A stretch of DNA of 32,369 nucleotides from positions 1 through 32,369 of the forward strand of contig JANNHO010000384.1 in assembly GCA_031404435.1 (NCBI GenBank). Reading direction: 5' to 3'. The notes beneath the pieces were generated by a model. It worked only from the letters and a program-made list of their open reading frames with translations. It did no database searches and was not told the DNA's origin. Positions 24,260 to 32,369 of the stretch are shown here, piece after piece (position 1 is the first letter of the stretch; every line of letters begins with the position of its first letter). The translations under genes were made by a program, and so were the position numbers. The stretch comes from VFMC01 sp031404435 (GTDB lineage Bacteria; Actinomycetota; Acidimicrobiia; Acidimicrobiales; Ilumatobacteraceae).

Positions 24260-24315
24260 GGCCGCGGCGGAATCGGTGCGACCGCGGCTAGCGCAGCGTC
24301 GATAGCCTGCTCGCC

Positions 24316-24840
24316 ATGAGCCGCCCCCGCCGTACGGCCCGACCAACCACGCACAGCTATCCACGCACTGCCCGCCTGAACGAGTCGTTGCGTGAGGTGA
24401 TCGCCGAGGAACTGACCCGAATCGACGACGAACGCCTGGAGATGGTGACGATCACGGCGATCGATGTCGATGCCGAGATGAACCGGGCATTCGTGTACTT
24501 CGACTCGCTGCGCGGTGCCGCCGGCGACGAGGAAATCCTTGCGGCCCTCCACGGGCACCGGGTGCGCATCCAAGGCTCGATCGGCCGCCAGGTGCGCTCG
24601 AAGAAGACCCCGATCCTCACGTTCAAACCCGACGACGTGATCCGCTCGGCCGAACACATCGAACGGATGCTGCAATCTCCCGACATCCTTCCCGAGCGGC
24701 CCCCGTCCCCTTTCGAGCCCGACGAGTTCGACGACCTGAACGAACCGGACGGCGAGGGCACCGGCGCGGTGGAGACCAACCCTGAACTCGACCACCCTGA
24801 ACTCGACGACGCAGACGCACGACGGAATGGCACGGCGTAG
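24316..24840 (+). CDS. rbfA: Ribosome-binding factor A
   Basis: RbfA binds the 30S subunit during maturation of the 5' end of 16S rRNA. The 174-residue protein has the KH-like core: RLNESLREVIAEELTRIDDE, then MVTITAIDVDAEMNRAFVYF, and RIQGSIGRQVRSKKTPILTF. An acidic C-terminal tail (FEPDEFDDLNEPDGEG) follows, typical of actinobacterial forms. It lies 56 bp after the selenoprotein candidate, in a gap holding a weak inverted repeat (24261-24267 with 24282-24288). Its end overlaps the truB start by 14 bp. Confidence 0.93.
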   Translation: MSRPRRTARPTTHSYPRTARLNESLREVIAEELTRIDDERLEMVTITAIDVDAEMNRAFVYFDSLRGAAGDEEILAALHGHRVRIQGSIGRQVRSKKTPILTFKPDDVIRSAEHIERMLQSPDILPERPPSPFEPDEFDDLNEPDGEGTGAVETNPELDHPELDDADARRNGTA

Positions 24841-25714
24841 ACCGGCGGCGGTGCACGGCCTCGCCGTGATCGACAAGCCGGCCGGCATGACGAGCCACGA
24901 TGTGGTCAGCATGTGCCGCCGGCACTTCGACGAACGTCGCGTCGGACACGCCGGAACGCTTGATCCCGATGCGACCGGGGTGCTGCTGATCGGGGTCGGC
25001 AACGCCACCCGGTTGTTGCGGTTCCTCACTGCGCTCGGTAAGACCTACACCGCCGAGGTGGTCCTCGGGGTCGAGACCAACACCCTCGATTCCTCCGGCG
25101 TCATAACAGCGACGCACGCCATGGGTCATGTACTCCCCGAGCAGGTTCGGGCTGCGGTCGATGAGCATCTCACCGGCCCGATCATGCAAGTGCCGCCGAT
25201 GGTAAGCGCGCTCAAGATCGATGGCCGCCGTCTGCACGAATTGGCCCGCGAGGGCATCGAGGTCGAACGCGAGCCGCGCCCGGTCACCATCCACCGCTTC
25301 GGTGTCGAGCCGACGCCCGACCCGCTCGTGTACCGCATGGATGTCACGTGCTCGTCGGGCACCTACGTGCGTACCCTTGCTGCCGATCTCGGCAACCTCC
25401 TCGGCGGGGGAGCGCATCTGCGTAACCTGCGGCGCACGGCGTGTGGCAGCTTTCTCGACCGAGATGCCGTCGCCGTCGATCAGGCGGTGTTGATCTCGCC
25501 CGCCGCGGCGATGCGCGACTACGCGTCGGTGACGGTTGACGATGATGTGGTGGCGATGGTGCGCAACGGGCGCGCCCAGCCGGCGTGGGATGGCGACGGA
25601 CCGTGGGCCGTCGTCGACCGTGATGGCGAGTTGTTGGCCATGTACGAGCGGGCCGACGAGTGCACGGCCAAACCGGCGGTCGTGTTGCCGATGCCTGGCG
25701 CACCGGCGAACTGA
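24827..25714 (+). CDS. truB: tRNA pseudouridine-55 synthase TruB
   Basis: TruB isomerises U55 in the T-loop of tRNAs. The 295-residue protein starts with GLAVIDKPAGMTSHDVV, has the catalytic motif GHAGTLDPDATG with nucleophile Asp46, the KTYTAEVVLG strand, and the QVPPMVSALKIDGRRLHELA and SSGTYVRTLAADLG motifs. A C-terminal region similar to a degenerate PUA domain closes the protein. The ATG at 24827 lies within the end of rbfA, indicating coupling. Confidence 0.95.
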   Translation: MARRRPAAVHGLAVIDKPAGMTSHDVVSMCRRHFDERRVGHAGTLDPDATGVLLIGVGNATRLLRFLTALGKTYTAEVVLGVETNTLDSSGVITATHAMGHVLPEQVRAAVDEHLTGPIMQVPPMVSALKIDGRRLHELAREGIEVEREPRPVTIHRFGVEPTPDPLVYRMDVTCSSGTYVRTLAADLGNLLGGGAHLRNLRRTACGSFLDRDAVAVDQAVLISPAAAMRDYASVTVDDDVVAMVRNGRAQPAWDGDGPWAVVDRDGELLAMYERADECTAKPAVVLPMPGAPAN

Positions 25715-25749
25715 GCCCGGCCGGGCCGTTGCAGATAGCGTCGCTGGTC

Positions 25750-26709
25750 GTGCAATTGATCACCGATCTCTCGGCACCGGCGTGGCCGGCAGCGTCTGAC
25801 AAGGTTCCCCGCGCGGTCGTCACCATCGGCGCGTATGACGGCGTGCACCTCGGTCACCAGGCAATCATCGAGGAGGTGCGCAGCGTCGCGGCCTCGCTCG
25901 GGGCGCGTTCTGTGGTGATCACGTTTGACCGCCATCCGGCCTCGATCGTGCGCCCCGAATCGGCACCGAAGTTACTGACCGACTTGGAGCAGAAACTCGA
26001 GCTGCTCGGGTCCACTGGCATCGATGCCACCGTGCTGGTCCACTTCGACGCGGCCCAGTCGAACGAGTCGCCGAGCTCGTTCGTCGAACGGGTGCTCGTT
26101 GGATGCCTCGCTGCGCAACGGATCGTGGTTGGCGAGGACTTCCACTTCGGTAGCCACCGGGAGGGCAACGTCACGCTGCTGCGCGATCTCGGCGGCCGCT
26201 ACGACTTCGACGTCGAGCCGATCGAACTAGTGCCGCGTGTTGACGGTGTGGATGAGCCGCTCAGCTCGACCGCGATCCGCCGAGCCATGGCCGGCGGTCA
26301 GGTGGAGCTGGCCGAGACACTGCTCGGGCGTCCGTTCCAGGCGCGCGGCGTGGTGATGCATGGCGACCAGCGCGGTCGTTTGCTCGGCTTCCCGACGGCC
26401 AATGTGAAGGTGCCGAGCTTCGTCTGTCTGCCCGCCGATGGGGTCTACGCCGGCTGGTACATCCGCCCGGACGGCGTTCGCCACGAGTGCGCGATCAACC
26501 TTGGGCGGCGGCCCACGTTCTATGAACACGCCGACCATTCGTTACTCGAGGCGCACCTGCTCGACTTCTCCGACGACCTCTACGACGAGGCGGCCCGCGT
26601 GGAGTTCACCCACTTCCTCCGTAGTGAGCGCAAGTTCGACGGCATCGACGCGTTGGTCAATCAACTCAAGCACGACATCGAGCACGCCCGCACCGTCCTC
26701 GGCCAATAG
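25750..26709 (+). CDS. ribF: Bifunctional riboflavin kinase / FAD synthetase
   Basis: RibF phosphorylates riboflavin to FMN and adenylates FMN to FAD. The N-terminal nucleotidyltransferase carries VVTIGAYDGVHLGHQ (with the HLGH motif near residues 33-36) and SSTAIRRAM. The C-terminal kinase domain has GDQRGRLLGFPTANV and INLGRRPTF, and the end HFLRSERKFDGIDALVNQL is typical. The GTG at 25750 gives the usual beginning (MQLITDLSA against the common MQVIRDL pattern) and 319 residues; the frame is open further upstream, overlapping truB. It ends the translation operon and converges with fbiC, whose product with partner enzymes makes the deazaflavin relative of these cofactors. Confidence 0.93.
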   Translation: MQLITDLSAPAWPAASDKVPRAVVTIGAYDGVHLGHQAIIEEVRSVAASLGARSVVITFDRHPASIVRPESAPKLLTDLEQKLELLGSTGIDATVLVHFDAAQSNESPSSFVERVLVGCLAAQRIVVGEDFHFGSHREGNVTLLRDLGGRYDFDVEPIELVPRVDGVDEPLSSTAIRRAMAGGQVELAETLLGRPFQARGVVMHGDQRGRLLGFPTANVKVPSFVCLPADGVYAGWYIRPDGVRHECAINLGRRPTFYEHADHSLLEAHLLDFSDDLYDEAARVEFTHFLRSERKFDGIDALVNQLKHDIEHARTVLGQ

Positions 26710-26716
26710 CGCCGAT

Positions 26717-26757
26717 CTCGCCGCGTCAGGCTCGCCGCGTCAGGCTCGCCGCGCCGG
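26717..26757. repeat. Short tandem repeat, 14-nt unit
   Basis: CTCGCCGCGTCAGG occurs twice in a row (26717-26730, 26731-26744), followed by a diverged third copy. It lies in the gap between the convergent ribF and fbiC genes. Confidence 0.75.
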
Positions 26758-26766
26758 TCGTGGCGC

Positions 26767-29142
26767 TCAGCTGATGGCGGCGGACACGCGGCCATAGTCG
26801 GTGGTGCGCTGCTCGGCGCGACGGCCGAGCTGCTCGGCGAGCTGGGTGAAGCGCTGCGGTGTCATCTCCTGGCCATGTGCGGCACCGGCGGCGCGGGAGA
26901 TGTTTTCGTTCATCAGCGTGCCACCCATGTCGTTGCAGCCCGACTGCAGGAGTTGCACTGCGCCGGAGAGACCGATCTTGACCCAACTGACCTGGATGTT
27001 GGAGATGAGGCCGTGGTATGCGATGCGGGCAATTGCGTGCATCAGCAACGTTTCGCGGAACGTGGGGCCGCGCCGCGAGCGCTTCTGCAGGTAGATCGGC
27101 GAGGCCATGTGGACGAACGGCAGCCCGACGAACTCGGTGAATCCACCGGTCTCTTTCTGCAGGTCGCGGGTGACCAGCATGTGCTTGGCCCAGCTCTCGG
27201 GATGTTCGACCGAGCCGAACATGATCGTCACGTTCGAGCCGAGACCGATGCCGTGCGCCTGGCGATGGCACTCCAACCATTCCTCGGTGTTCACCTTGTC
27301 GGGGCACAGGATGGCCCGCACGTCGTCGTCGAGGATCTCGGCCGCGGTACCCGGCAGCGAGGCGAGCCCCGCCTCCTTCAGTCGCAACAGGTAGGTGCGC
27401 AGGTCTTCGCCAAGCCGCTTCGCACCCTCTGTCACCTCGAGCGCGGTGAAGCCGTGGACATGCATATCGGGCACGGCGTTCTTCACTGCCCGGGTGACAT
27501 CGATGTAGTAATCGCCGTCGAAGTCGGGATGGATGCCCCCCTGCAAGGTGACCTCCGTCGCCCCGAGATCGGCGGCCTCGCGGGCCCGGTTGGCGATGTC
27601 GTCGAGGGTCAGCAGGTATGGAGTGCCACGCAGGTTGAGGCTGAGCTTGCCCTTGGAGAAGCCGCAGAACTTGCACTTGAACGTGCACACGTTGGTGTAG
27701 TTGATGTTGCGGTTGTGGACCCAGGTGATCGGCTCGCCAACAGCTTCGCTGCGAAGCTCGTCGGCCAGTTCGGCAACGGCGTTGACCTCGGGCCCGCGGG
27801 CGCGGAACAGCGCAACGATTTCGTCGAAGCCGACCTCGTGGCCCATCCGCACCCCGTGCAGGATCTCGTCGATTCGTGAGCCGGGCTTGGCGAACGCGGT
27901 TCCCGGCACCAGCGTTGGCGGCGCCACGCTGGCACCGCTGTACCACTGTGTGCTGCGATGCCCGACGAGTACGACCTCGGCACCGTCGTGGACCACATCG
28001 GCAGCGGTGACCTTCTCCGGCCAGAACGCACCCGGATCGTCGCGGCCGAGGCCTTCGGCGTCGCTGCGGTCCATCACCGGGAAATGCAGCGCCAGGTCCA
28101 GCCACCGCTGCGGCTCGCGGACGAACTCGGGGTAGATGGTCAGCCGCGGGGCCAGCGCGAAACCGCGGGCCTCGGTCACCTCGCGCAGCAACTCGCGATC
28201 GGGCCACGGGCGCTCGGGGTTGACGTGGTCGGCGGTGACTGGGGAGACCCCGCCCCAGTCGTCGATGCCGGCATCGAGCAGCACCCCGAAGTCATCGCTC
28301 AGGTTCGGCGGTGCCTGCAGGTGGATGCTGGTCGGCAGCACCACGCGAGCCATCGCGATGGTCCACAGGTATTCCTCCGGCGGGCACGGCGCGGCGCGTT
28401 GCATGCCGGTGCGCAGCTTCGGCAGGAAGTTCTGCACGATCACTTCTTGCACGTGGCCGTGGCGTTCGTGTGACGCGGCGATGGCCTGCATCGCTGCGAT
28501 CCGGTCGCGGCGGTCGTCGCCAATGCCGACGAGGATGCCGGTGGTGAACGGGATCTGCAGCTCGCCGGCGGCTTCGAGGGTGGCCAGGCGGCGGGCTGGA
28601 TCTTTGTCGGGCGCGTTGCGATGGCAATCGAGATCGGCACGCATGCTCTCGAGCATCATCCCCTGACTGGGCGACATCGGCCGTAGTAGCTCGAGTTCCG
28701 CGCGGTACAGCGCGCCGGCGTTGGCGTGGGGCAGCAAACCGGTCTCGTCGAGCACCACCTTGGCCATCGCCGCGACGTAGTGCACAGTGGAGTCGTAGCC
28801 GTGCTCGCGGAGGAACTCGCGGGCCACCTCGTAGCGCTCCTCGGGCCGTTCGCCAAGCGTGAACAGCGCCTCGTGGCATCCCTGGCGGGCACCTTCGCGG
28901 GCGATCCTCAGCACTGCCTCGGGCAACAGGTATGGCGATTCCAGCCGGGCCGGCGGCTGGGCGAAGGTGCAGTACCCACACTGGTCGCGGCACAGCATCG
29001 TCAAGGGGATGAAGACCTTGGGCGAGTAAGTGATGCGCGTACCTGACGCCGCATCGCGGATGGCGCGGGCCTGTGCCATCAACTCGTCGAATCCGATCGA
29101 CTCGAGCGCGTCGATGTGGGCCTGATTGTCGAGCACGCTCAT
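26767..29142 (-). CDS. fbiC: FO synthase FbiC (fused CofG/CofH)
   Basis: The 791-residue protein makes FO (7,8-didemethyl-8-hydroxy-5-deazariboflavin), the chromophore of coenzyme F420, from tyrosine and 5-amino-6-ribitylaminouracil. It has two radical-SAM halves. The N-terminal CofG half binds a 4Fe-4S cluster through Cys51, Cys55 and Cys58 (MLCRDQCGYC). The C-terminal CofH half uses Cys486, Cys490 and Cys493 (NVCTFKCKFCGFSKG). The end (GGTLMNENISRAAGAAHGQE) is typical of CofH. The fused form is characteristic of actinobacteria. The start ATG overlaps the stop of the upstream binding-protein gene as ATGA, so FO synthesis is coupled to expression of an ABC importer. Confidence 0.96.
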   Translation of the reverse strand: MSVLDNQAHIDALESIGFDELMAQARAIRDAASGTRITYSPKVFIPLTMLCRDQCGYCTFAQPPARLESPYLLPEAVLRIAREGARQGCHEALFTLGERPEERYEVAREFLREHGYDSTVHYVAAMAKVVLDETGLLPHANAGALYRAELELLRPMSPSQGMMLESMRADLDCHRNAPDKDPARRLATLEAAGELQIPFTTGILVGIGDDRRDRIAAMQAIAASHERHGHVQEVIVQNFLPKLRTGMQRAAPCPPEEYLWTIAMARVVLPTSIHLQAPPNLSDDFGVLLDAGIDDWGGVSPVTADHVNPERPWPDRELLREVTEARGFALAPRLTIYPEFVREPQRWLDLALHFPVMDRSDAEGLGRDDPGAFWPEKVTAADVVHDGAEVVLVGHRSTQWYSGASVAPPTLVPGTAFAKPGSRIDEILHGVRMGHEVGFDEIVALFRARGPEVNAVAELADELRSEAVGEPITWVHNRNINYTNVCTFKCKFCGFSKGKLSLNLRGTPYLLTLDDIANRAREAADLGATEVTLQGGIHPDFDGDYYIDVTRAVKNAVPDMHVHGFTALEVTEGAKRLGEDLRTYLLRLKEAGLASLPGTAAEILDDDVRAILCPDKVNTEEWLECHRQAHGIGLGSNVTIMFGSVEHPESWAKHMLVTRDLQKETGGFTEFVGLPFVHMASPIYLQKRSRRGPTFRETLLMHAIARIAYHGLISNIQVSWVKIGLSGAVQLLQSGCNDMGGTLMNENISRAAGAAHGQEMTPQRFTQLAEQLGRRAEQRTTDYGRVSAAIS

Positions 29143-30296
29143 GACGCAGGCCAGATGACGAGGCGGTCGGCGGAATAGATTCCGTCCATCAGACCGGTGT
29201 TCAGATAGGCGCTGATGTCGGGTTCGGTGCCGCCGAACAGTCCGATCTCGGCGTAGGTGCGGACCTCGTCGGCAAGAAGTTCCGCCTCGGGCACACCGAG
29301 CGCCGTGGTGGCGTTGGTCTCCACGACAAGTTTGGACTCCACCGCCCAGCGCGCTACCTCACCCTCCGGCGACAGGAACATCGCGTTCCCGTTGGCGTTG
29401 ATGTAGCCGACCGCGATCTCGGCTGCGGCCGCAGGATCGGCGATCGCGTCGGCGAGGCCTTTCATCGCCGCCCGGATGAAGTCCTGTGCGGCGGTCGGGT
29501 GCTCGGCGAGGAACGTGGCGTTGGTGTACAACACACCGAAGCTGCCGGGGATACCGGACTCGGCTGGGTCGAACAGCGTGAACGGCACCCCGGCCGCTTC
29601 GAGCTGCAGCGGCTCGTTACTCTTGTAGCCCGGGAAGCCGACGATCGAGTCGACGGCGATGTGCGCGGCAGGGTCGAAACCGTCGAGCAACACGGTTTCG
29701 TAATCGGTGCCTTCGATGAGCCCACCCTGACGCAGCATCGCGGCCACGCTCGGGGTGATCTGACCTTTCACGCCGATCGTCGAACCGCGTAGCTTCTCCA
29801 GCTCCGCAGGGTCGTCGCTCGCGACAACCCCGTCTTTGACGATCAAGGCGTCGATGCCGGTCTTGCCCTCCACGGCGAGCGCCACGAACGACGCTTCGTT
29901 CTTGGTGGCGAAGTCGATCACCTCGCTGAACGAGCCGGCCGAGGAGAACTGGGCCTCGTTGGCCGCGAGCAACGGATAGTTGGCGGTCGAGAAGCTCGGC
30001 TTGACCTCGACGTCGAGGCACATCTCGTCGAAGTAGCCCGCCTGCTCGGCGACCAGCACGTCAACGATCGAGGCGGTAGCGGCGAAGTCGAAGCTCGACA
30101 GGTACGTGACGGTGCCGGCGGCCCGGTTTGCTTGGCACCGGTCGGCCGGGAAGGCGTGGCCGGCCTCCACCGCAGTGCCGAAGTCGGTGGCGCCGGCCGA
30201 CGTGGCGGTACCGAGGTCGTCGCTGCAGGCCGACAGCACGACCGGCACGAGCACGAGCAGCGACAAGGGAATGAGGGCTAGGGCGGGGCGCGTCAT
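29139..30296 (-). CDS. ABC transporter substrate-binding lipoprotein, NMT1/THI5-like
   Basis: The 385-residue protein has a lipoprotein signal (LVLVPVVLSAC, lipidated Cys24) followed by a periplasmic-binding-protein fold of the NMT1/THI5 type: VTYLSSFDFAATASIVDVLV, then AEQAGYFDEMCLDVEVKPSF, LRGSTIGVKG and AGVPFTLFDPAESGIPGSFG. Relatives bind thiamine precursors, riboflavin (RibY type), taurine or other sulfonates, or nitrate. With fbiC directly downstream and coupled by ATGA, a flavin-like or pyrimidine ligand is an attractive guess, but not shown. GGAGG before the ATG supports the start. The 137 bp upstream hold a TAGGGT on the minus strand that could be a -10 element. Confidence 0.9.
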   Translation of the reverse strand: MTRPALALIPLSLLVLVPVVLSACSDDLGTATSAGATDFGTAVEAGHAFPADRCQANRAAGTVTYLSSFDFAATASIVDVLVAEQAGYFDEMCLDVEVKPSFSTANYPLLAANEAQFSSAGSFSEVIDFATKNEASFVALAVEGKTGIDALIVKDGVVASDDPAELEKLRGSTIGVKGQITPSVAAMLRQGGLIEGTDYETVLLDGFDPAAHIAVDSIVGFPGYKSNEPLQLEAAGVPFTLFDPAESGIPGSFGVLYTNATFLAEHPTAAQDFIRAAMKGLADAIADPAAAAEIAVGYINANGNAMFLSPEGEVARWAVESKLVVETNATTALGVPEAELLADEVRTYAEIGLFGGTEPDISAYLNTGLMDGIYSADRLVIWPAS

Positions 30297-30433
30297 GGCA
30301 AACCTCCAGAAGTGGGTCAGGTGAATTTGCCAGAGCACGACGAGGATGGCGTATCGATGCAAGAAGGCGACACGTTGCCCCGCACTGTCGTGCGACTGCT
30401 CACCCTAACCACGATCGGCGGCGGCCGTCGTCA

Positions 30434-31225
30434 TCAGAGGAGTGCTTCGAACATGGTGAGCACGTTGGCTGCGGCCACACCAACCCGGTGACCGGTGCGC
30501 GAGATGAAGCCCAACTGCACCCCGGTGGTGGCGTCACGAGCGGCGAAGAACTGCTCGTGGCCGGCGTCGTCGATCACGACGTTGGTGAGCAGGCTGGCTT
30601 CGGTGTCGGCGAGGCACGCTCTGGCGTAGCCCGCATTGAGCACCTCGATGGCGACGTGCTGCACTCCGCCGCCGTGGCGCTCGAGGTAGGTGGCTACCGC
30701 CGGCGACGCTTCGGCACCGACGAACACCACCGTTACCCCGCCGGCATGGAGCGCGGCCACGCCGGGTACATCACCGCCTGCGAGTGGGGTGCGGTGGAAC
30801 CCGAACCGGTCGGTGAACGACGCGACGGCGGCCTCGAGATCGGTGACTGCGACCACAAGGTGATCGATGCGCGTGGCCACCGTGTCGAGACCGGACCTGA
30901 TGCCATCGGGGGCGGCAACTTTGTCGGGGGCGGGACCCGGGCGGTGCCCGGCAACTTCGATGCGGTGCGTCTCGGCGAGCAGCACACGGAACAGTTGCTC
31001 GGCAAAGTCGGGGTCGACACCGGCGTCGATTGCCAGTTGCCGCCGAGACGTCACCACGTCGCGAACCCGTGCCGGCTGGATCACGGCCGTTGCCGAATCC
31101 TGCTTCACCTCGGCGACCCGTTCGCACAGGGCGAGACGGGCTGCCACCACCCGCACGAACTCGCGGTCGACCGCGTCGATCTGTTCGCGCAACGCGTCGA
31201 GTGGCCCGCCCCCTAGTTCGGTCAT
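30434..31225 (-). CDS. Chorismate mutase fused to HPPD-like VOC domain
   Basis: Residues about 8-90 form an AroQ-type chorismate mutase (LDALREQIDAVDREFVRVVA, then ARLALCERVAEVKQ). The catalytic residues Arg13, Arg30 and Lys41 of the family are present. It would convert chorismate to prephenate. After a linker, residues 119-263 are a vicinal-oxygen-chelate domain resembling 4-hydroxyphenylpyruvate dioxygenase or hydroxymandelate synthase: RIDHLVVAVTDL with His122, VQHVAIEV with His190, and a C-terminal end like the family's GN-x3-LFEAI. The third iron ligand, a Glu in FEIIQR of real HPPDs, is Gly239 (LGFISR), so dioxygenase activity is doubtful. It lies between permease and binding-protein genes, 25 bp after the permease stop. 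The ATG at 31225 is preferred; a GTG lies 9 bp upstream. Confidence 0.8.
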   Translation of the reverse strand: MTELGGGPLDALREQIDAVDREFVRVVAARLALCERVAEVKQDSATAVIQPARVRDVVTSRRQLAIDAGVDPDFAEQLFRVLLAETHRIEVAGHRPGPAPDKVAAPDGIRSGLDTVATRIDHLVVAVTDLEAAVASFTDRFGFHRTPLAGGDVPGVAALHAGGVTVVFVGAEASPAVATYLERHGGGVQHVAIEVLNAGYARACLADTEASLLTNVVIDDAGHEQFFAARDATTGVQLGFISRTGHRVGVAAANVLTMFEALL

Positions 31226-31250
31226 GATGCCCACGGTACCCAGGTTGCCG

Positions 31251-32081
31251 TCACCGCAGGTTGCCCGAGTGTGGGCGGGTACCGAGGTGGCGCTGCGACG
31301 CGTGCCAATGCAACACGACCCGTTCCAGCGCGCTGATCAGTACGAGGACCATGCTGCCGATCAGCGCCATGCAGAAGATGGTGGCCCACAACGGATCGGC
31401 GAGGTTCCCAGACTCGGCGCGGCGGCCGATGGCGCCGAGCCCGTCGTCGGCGAAGTTACGACCTTCCACGAGGTAGGCGGCGATCAGCGCGAGACCGACG
31501 TTGTAGCGCGCCGTGATGAACAGCGAGGGCAGCGCGGAGGGGAGGCGGAGGCGCCACAGCACCTGCCACACGCTCGCGTCGACGGATGCGAACAGCTCGC
31601 GGCTGGCGGGCTCGGCGCTGCGCAAACCGGCCACGGCCGCGAACGCGAATGCGGGCAGGCAGACGACGGTGGTGATGAACAGCACCGGGGCGTTCCCTGC
31701 GCCGAGCCAGACGACGACGGCACCGATGTAGGCTGCGAACGGTGTGACCTGCACCAGGGTGAGCACGGGTTGCGCAGCGCGTTCGAGTGCCGGTGACGAC
31801 GCGAGCGCTGCGCCGACCAAAAGTGCCAGAACCAGCGCGAGCGCGAAGCCGGTGATGGCGTGCACCGTGGTGATCCACGCTGCCGCAGCGAAGTCGCCCG
31901 GGGCCCGCCCGAGGTATTCGACGATGTCGCTGGGGGCACGCAAGATGTAGGGCTTGACGTCGCCCAGGCGGACCACCAGCTCCCACACGATCCCGAAGAA
32001 TGCGATCCCGGCGATGGGGGCGACTGCCGTCGTGGCCGCGTCGCGAGCGATGCCTCGGCTTCTGGCCCGCCGACCCGTCAC
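31251..32081 (-). CDS. ABC transporter permease
   Basis: The 276-residue inner-membrane protein has about six transmembrane segments, such as VAPIAGIAFFGIVWELVV, ITGFALALVLALLVGAAL and ATIFCMALIGSMVLVLISAL. The cytoplasmic EAA loop (ASVDASVWQVLWRLRLPSAL) contacts the ATPase. It belongs to the SsuC/ThiX-like branch that pairs with NMT1-type binding proteins, in line with the binding protein encoded downstream. The GTG start at 32081 overlaps the stop of the ATPase gene as GTGA, which selects this start over the long Arg-rich upstream extension. Confidence 0.9.
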   Translation of the reverse strand: MTGRRARSRGIARDAATTAVAPIAGIAFFGIVWELVVRLGDVKPYILRAPSDIVEYLGRAPGDFAAAAWITTVHAITGFALALVLALLVGAALASSPALERAAQPVLTLVQVTPFAAYIGAVVVWLGAGNAPVLFITTVVCLPAFAFAAVAGLRSAEPASRELFASVDASVWQVLWRLRLPSALPSLFITARYNVGLALIAAYLVEGRNFADDGLGAIGRRAESGNLADPLWATIFCMALIGSMVLVLISALERVVLHWHASQRHLGTRPHSGNLR

Positions 32082-32369
32082 CGCTGCATCCCGTCGCGCA
32101 GCCGGTGGCGTAGCTCGGTACACGTCGCGGCGAACTCCGGCGAATCCTCCACGGCGTCGGTTCGCGGCCGGGCGAGATCGACGGCGATGTCGGCGATCAC
32201 TGCGGCTGGACGTGGCGAGCACACGAGCACCCGGTCCGACAGGTACACCGCCTCCGGGATCGAGTGAGTGACGAACACCACCGTGGCTGGATGCCGCTCC
32301 AGTAGGCGCGCCAGCAGCGCCCGCATCTCGGCCCGGGTGATCTCGTCGAGTGCAGCAAAGGGTTCGTCC
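32078..32369 (-). CDS. ABC transporter ATP-binding protein, partial
   Basis: Only the C-terminal 96 residues lie in the window; the gene continues past the right edge. Visible are the end of Walker B and the D-loop (DEPFAALDEITR) and the H-loop (VVFVTHSIPEAVYLSDRVLV), both typical of nitrate/sulfonate/taurine-type importer ATPases. It is the energising subunit of the importer encoded with the permease and binding lipoprotein, and is coupled to the permease gene by the GTGA overlap. Confidence 0.92.
   Translation of the reverse strand, partial: DEPFAALDEITRAEMRALLARLLERHPATVVFVTHSIPEAVYLSDRVLVCSPRPAAVIADIAVDLARPRTDAVEDSPEFAATCTELRHRLRDGMQR

Noticed and set aside
24261..24288. Inverted repeat GCCGCGG/CCGCGGC before rbfA
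   Set aside because: Only 7 bp with a 14-nt loop and no T-tract; expected by chance in G+C-rich DNA.
26726..28207. Long minus-strand open frame of 493 codons inside fbiC
   Set aside because: It is the shifted frame of fbiC; the real frame carries both radical-SAM motifs and the shadow has none.

Overview
The window is high-G+C DNA and reads as a chromosome segment from an actinobacterium, most likely of the class Acidimicrobiia (an inference). The pointers are a fused two-domain FbiC for coenzyme F420, an F420-type luciferase-like oxidoreductase, a DsbA-family protein of the mycobacterial Rv2466c type, and the rimP-nusA-ylxR-infB-rbfA-truB-ribF cluster. No rRNA, tRNA, CRISPR array or complete insertion sequence was seen.

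Layout. 1-360 is a long near-perfect inverted repeat around a short non-coding core. 502-6640 is an accessory stretch: a PAS protein with a degenerate histidine-kinase dimerisation domain, a lipoprotein next to a membrane-anchored protein, an Xre regulator, an acyl-CoA synthetase, the remnant of an S66 peptidase gene, and a degenerate GGDEF protein. 6681-11617 holds metabolic genes: larE, an F420-type oxidoreductase, a serine hydrolase, and a coupled YjbR/M20 peptidase pair. 11657-12950 is a repeat-bounded unit: two inverted copies of a 97-bp hairpin-forming repeat flank one frameshifted AbiEi-like/DUF559 nuclease gene. 12976-16294 holds a geranylgeranyl-reductase-family oxidoreductase, then an SDR and a MaoC hydratase that together resemble a split MFE-2 of beta-oxidation. 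proS (leftward) and the rightward translation operon follow, the latter behind an attenuator-like hairpin. From 26767 to the right edge a leftward cluster encodes an ABC importer (ATPase, permease, NMT1-like binding lipoprotein), a chorismate mutase/HPPD-like fusion, and FbiC.

The strongest novelty is at 23612-24259, between infB and rbfA. The reading frame of a DsbA-family protein is interrupted by a single TGA exactly where the family has its redox cysteine (DPI-[TGA]-PWAWITSRW). A SECIS-like hairpin with a GGU loop lies 22 nt downstream. This looks like an unannotated selenoprotein whose N-terminus ordinary gene calling would remove. Secondary candidates are the hairpin-repeat-bounded nuclease gene, the chorismate mutase/HPPD-like fusion beside fbiC, and the long inverted repeat at the left edge.
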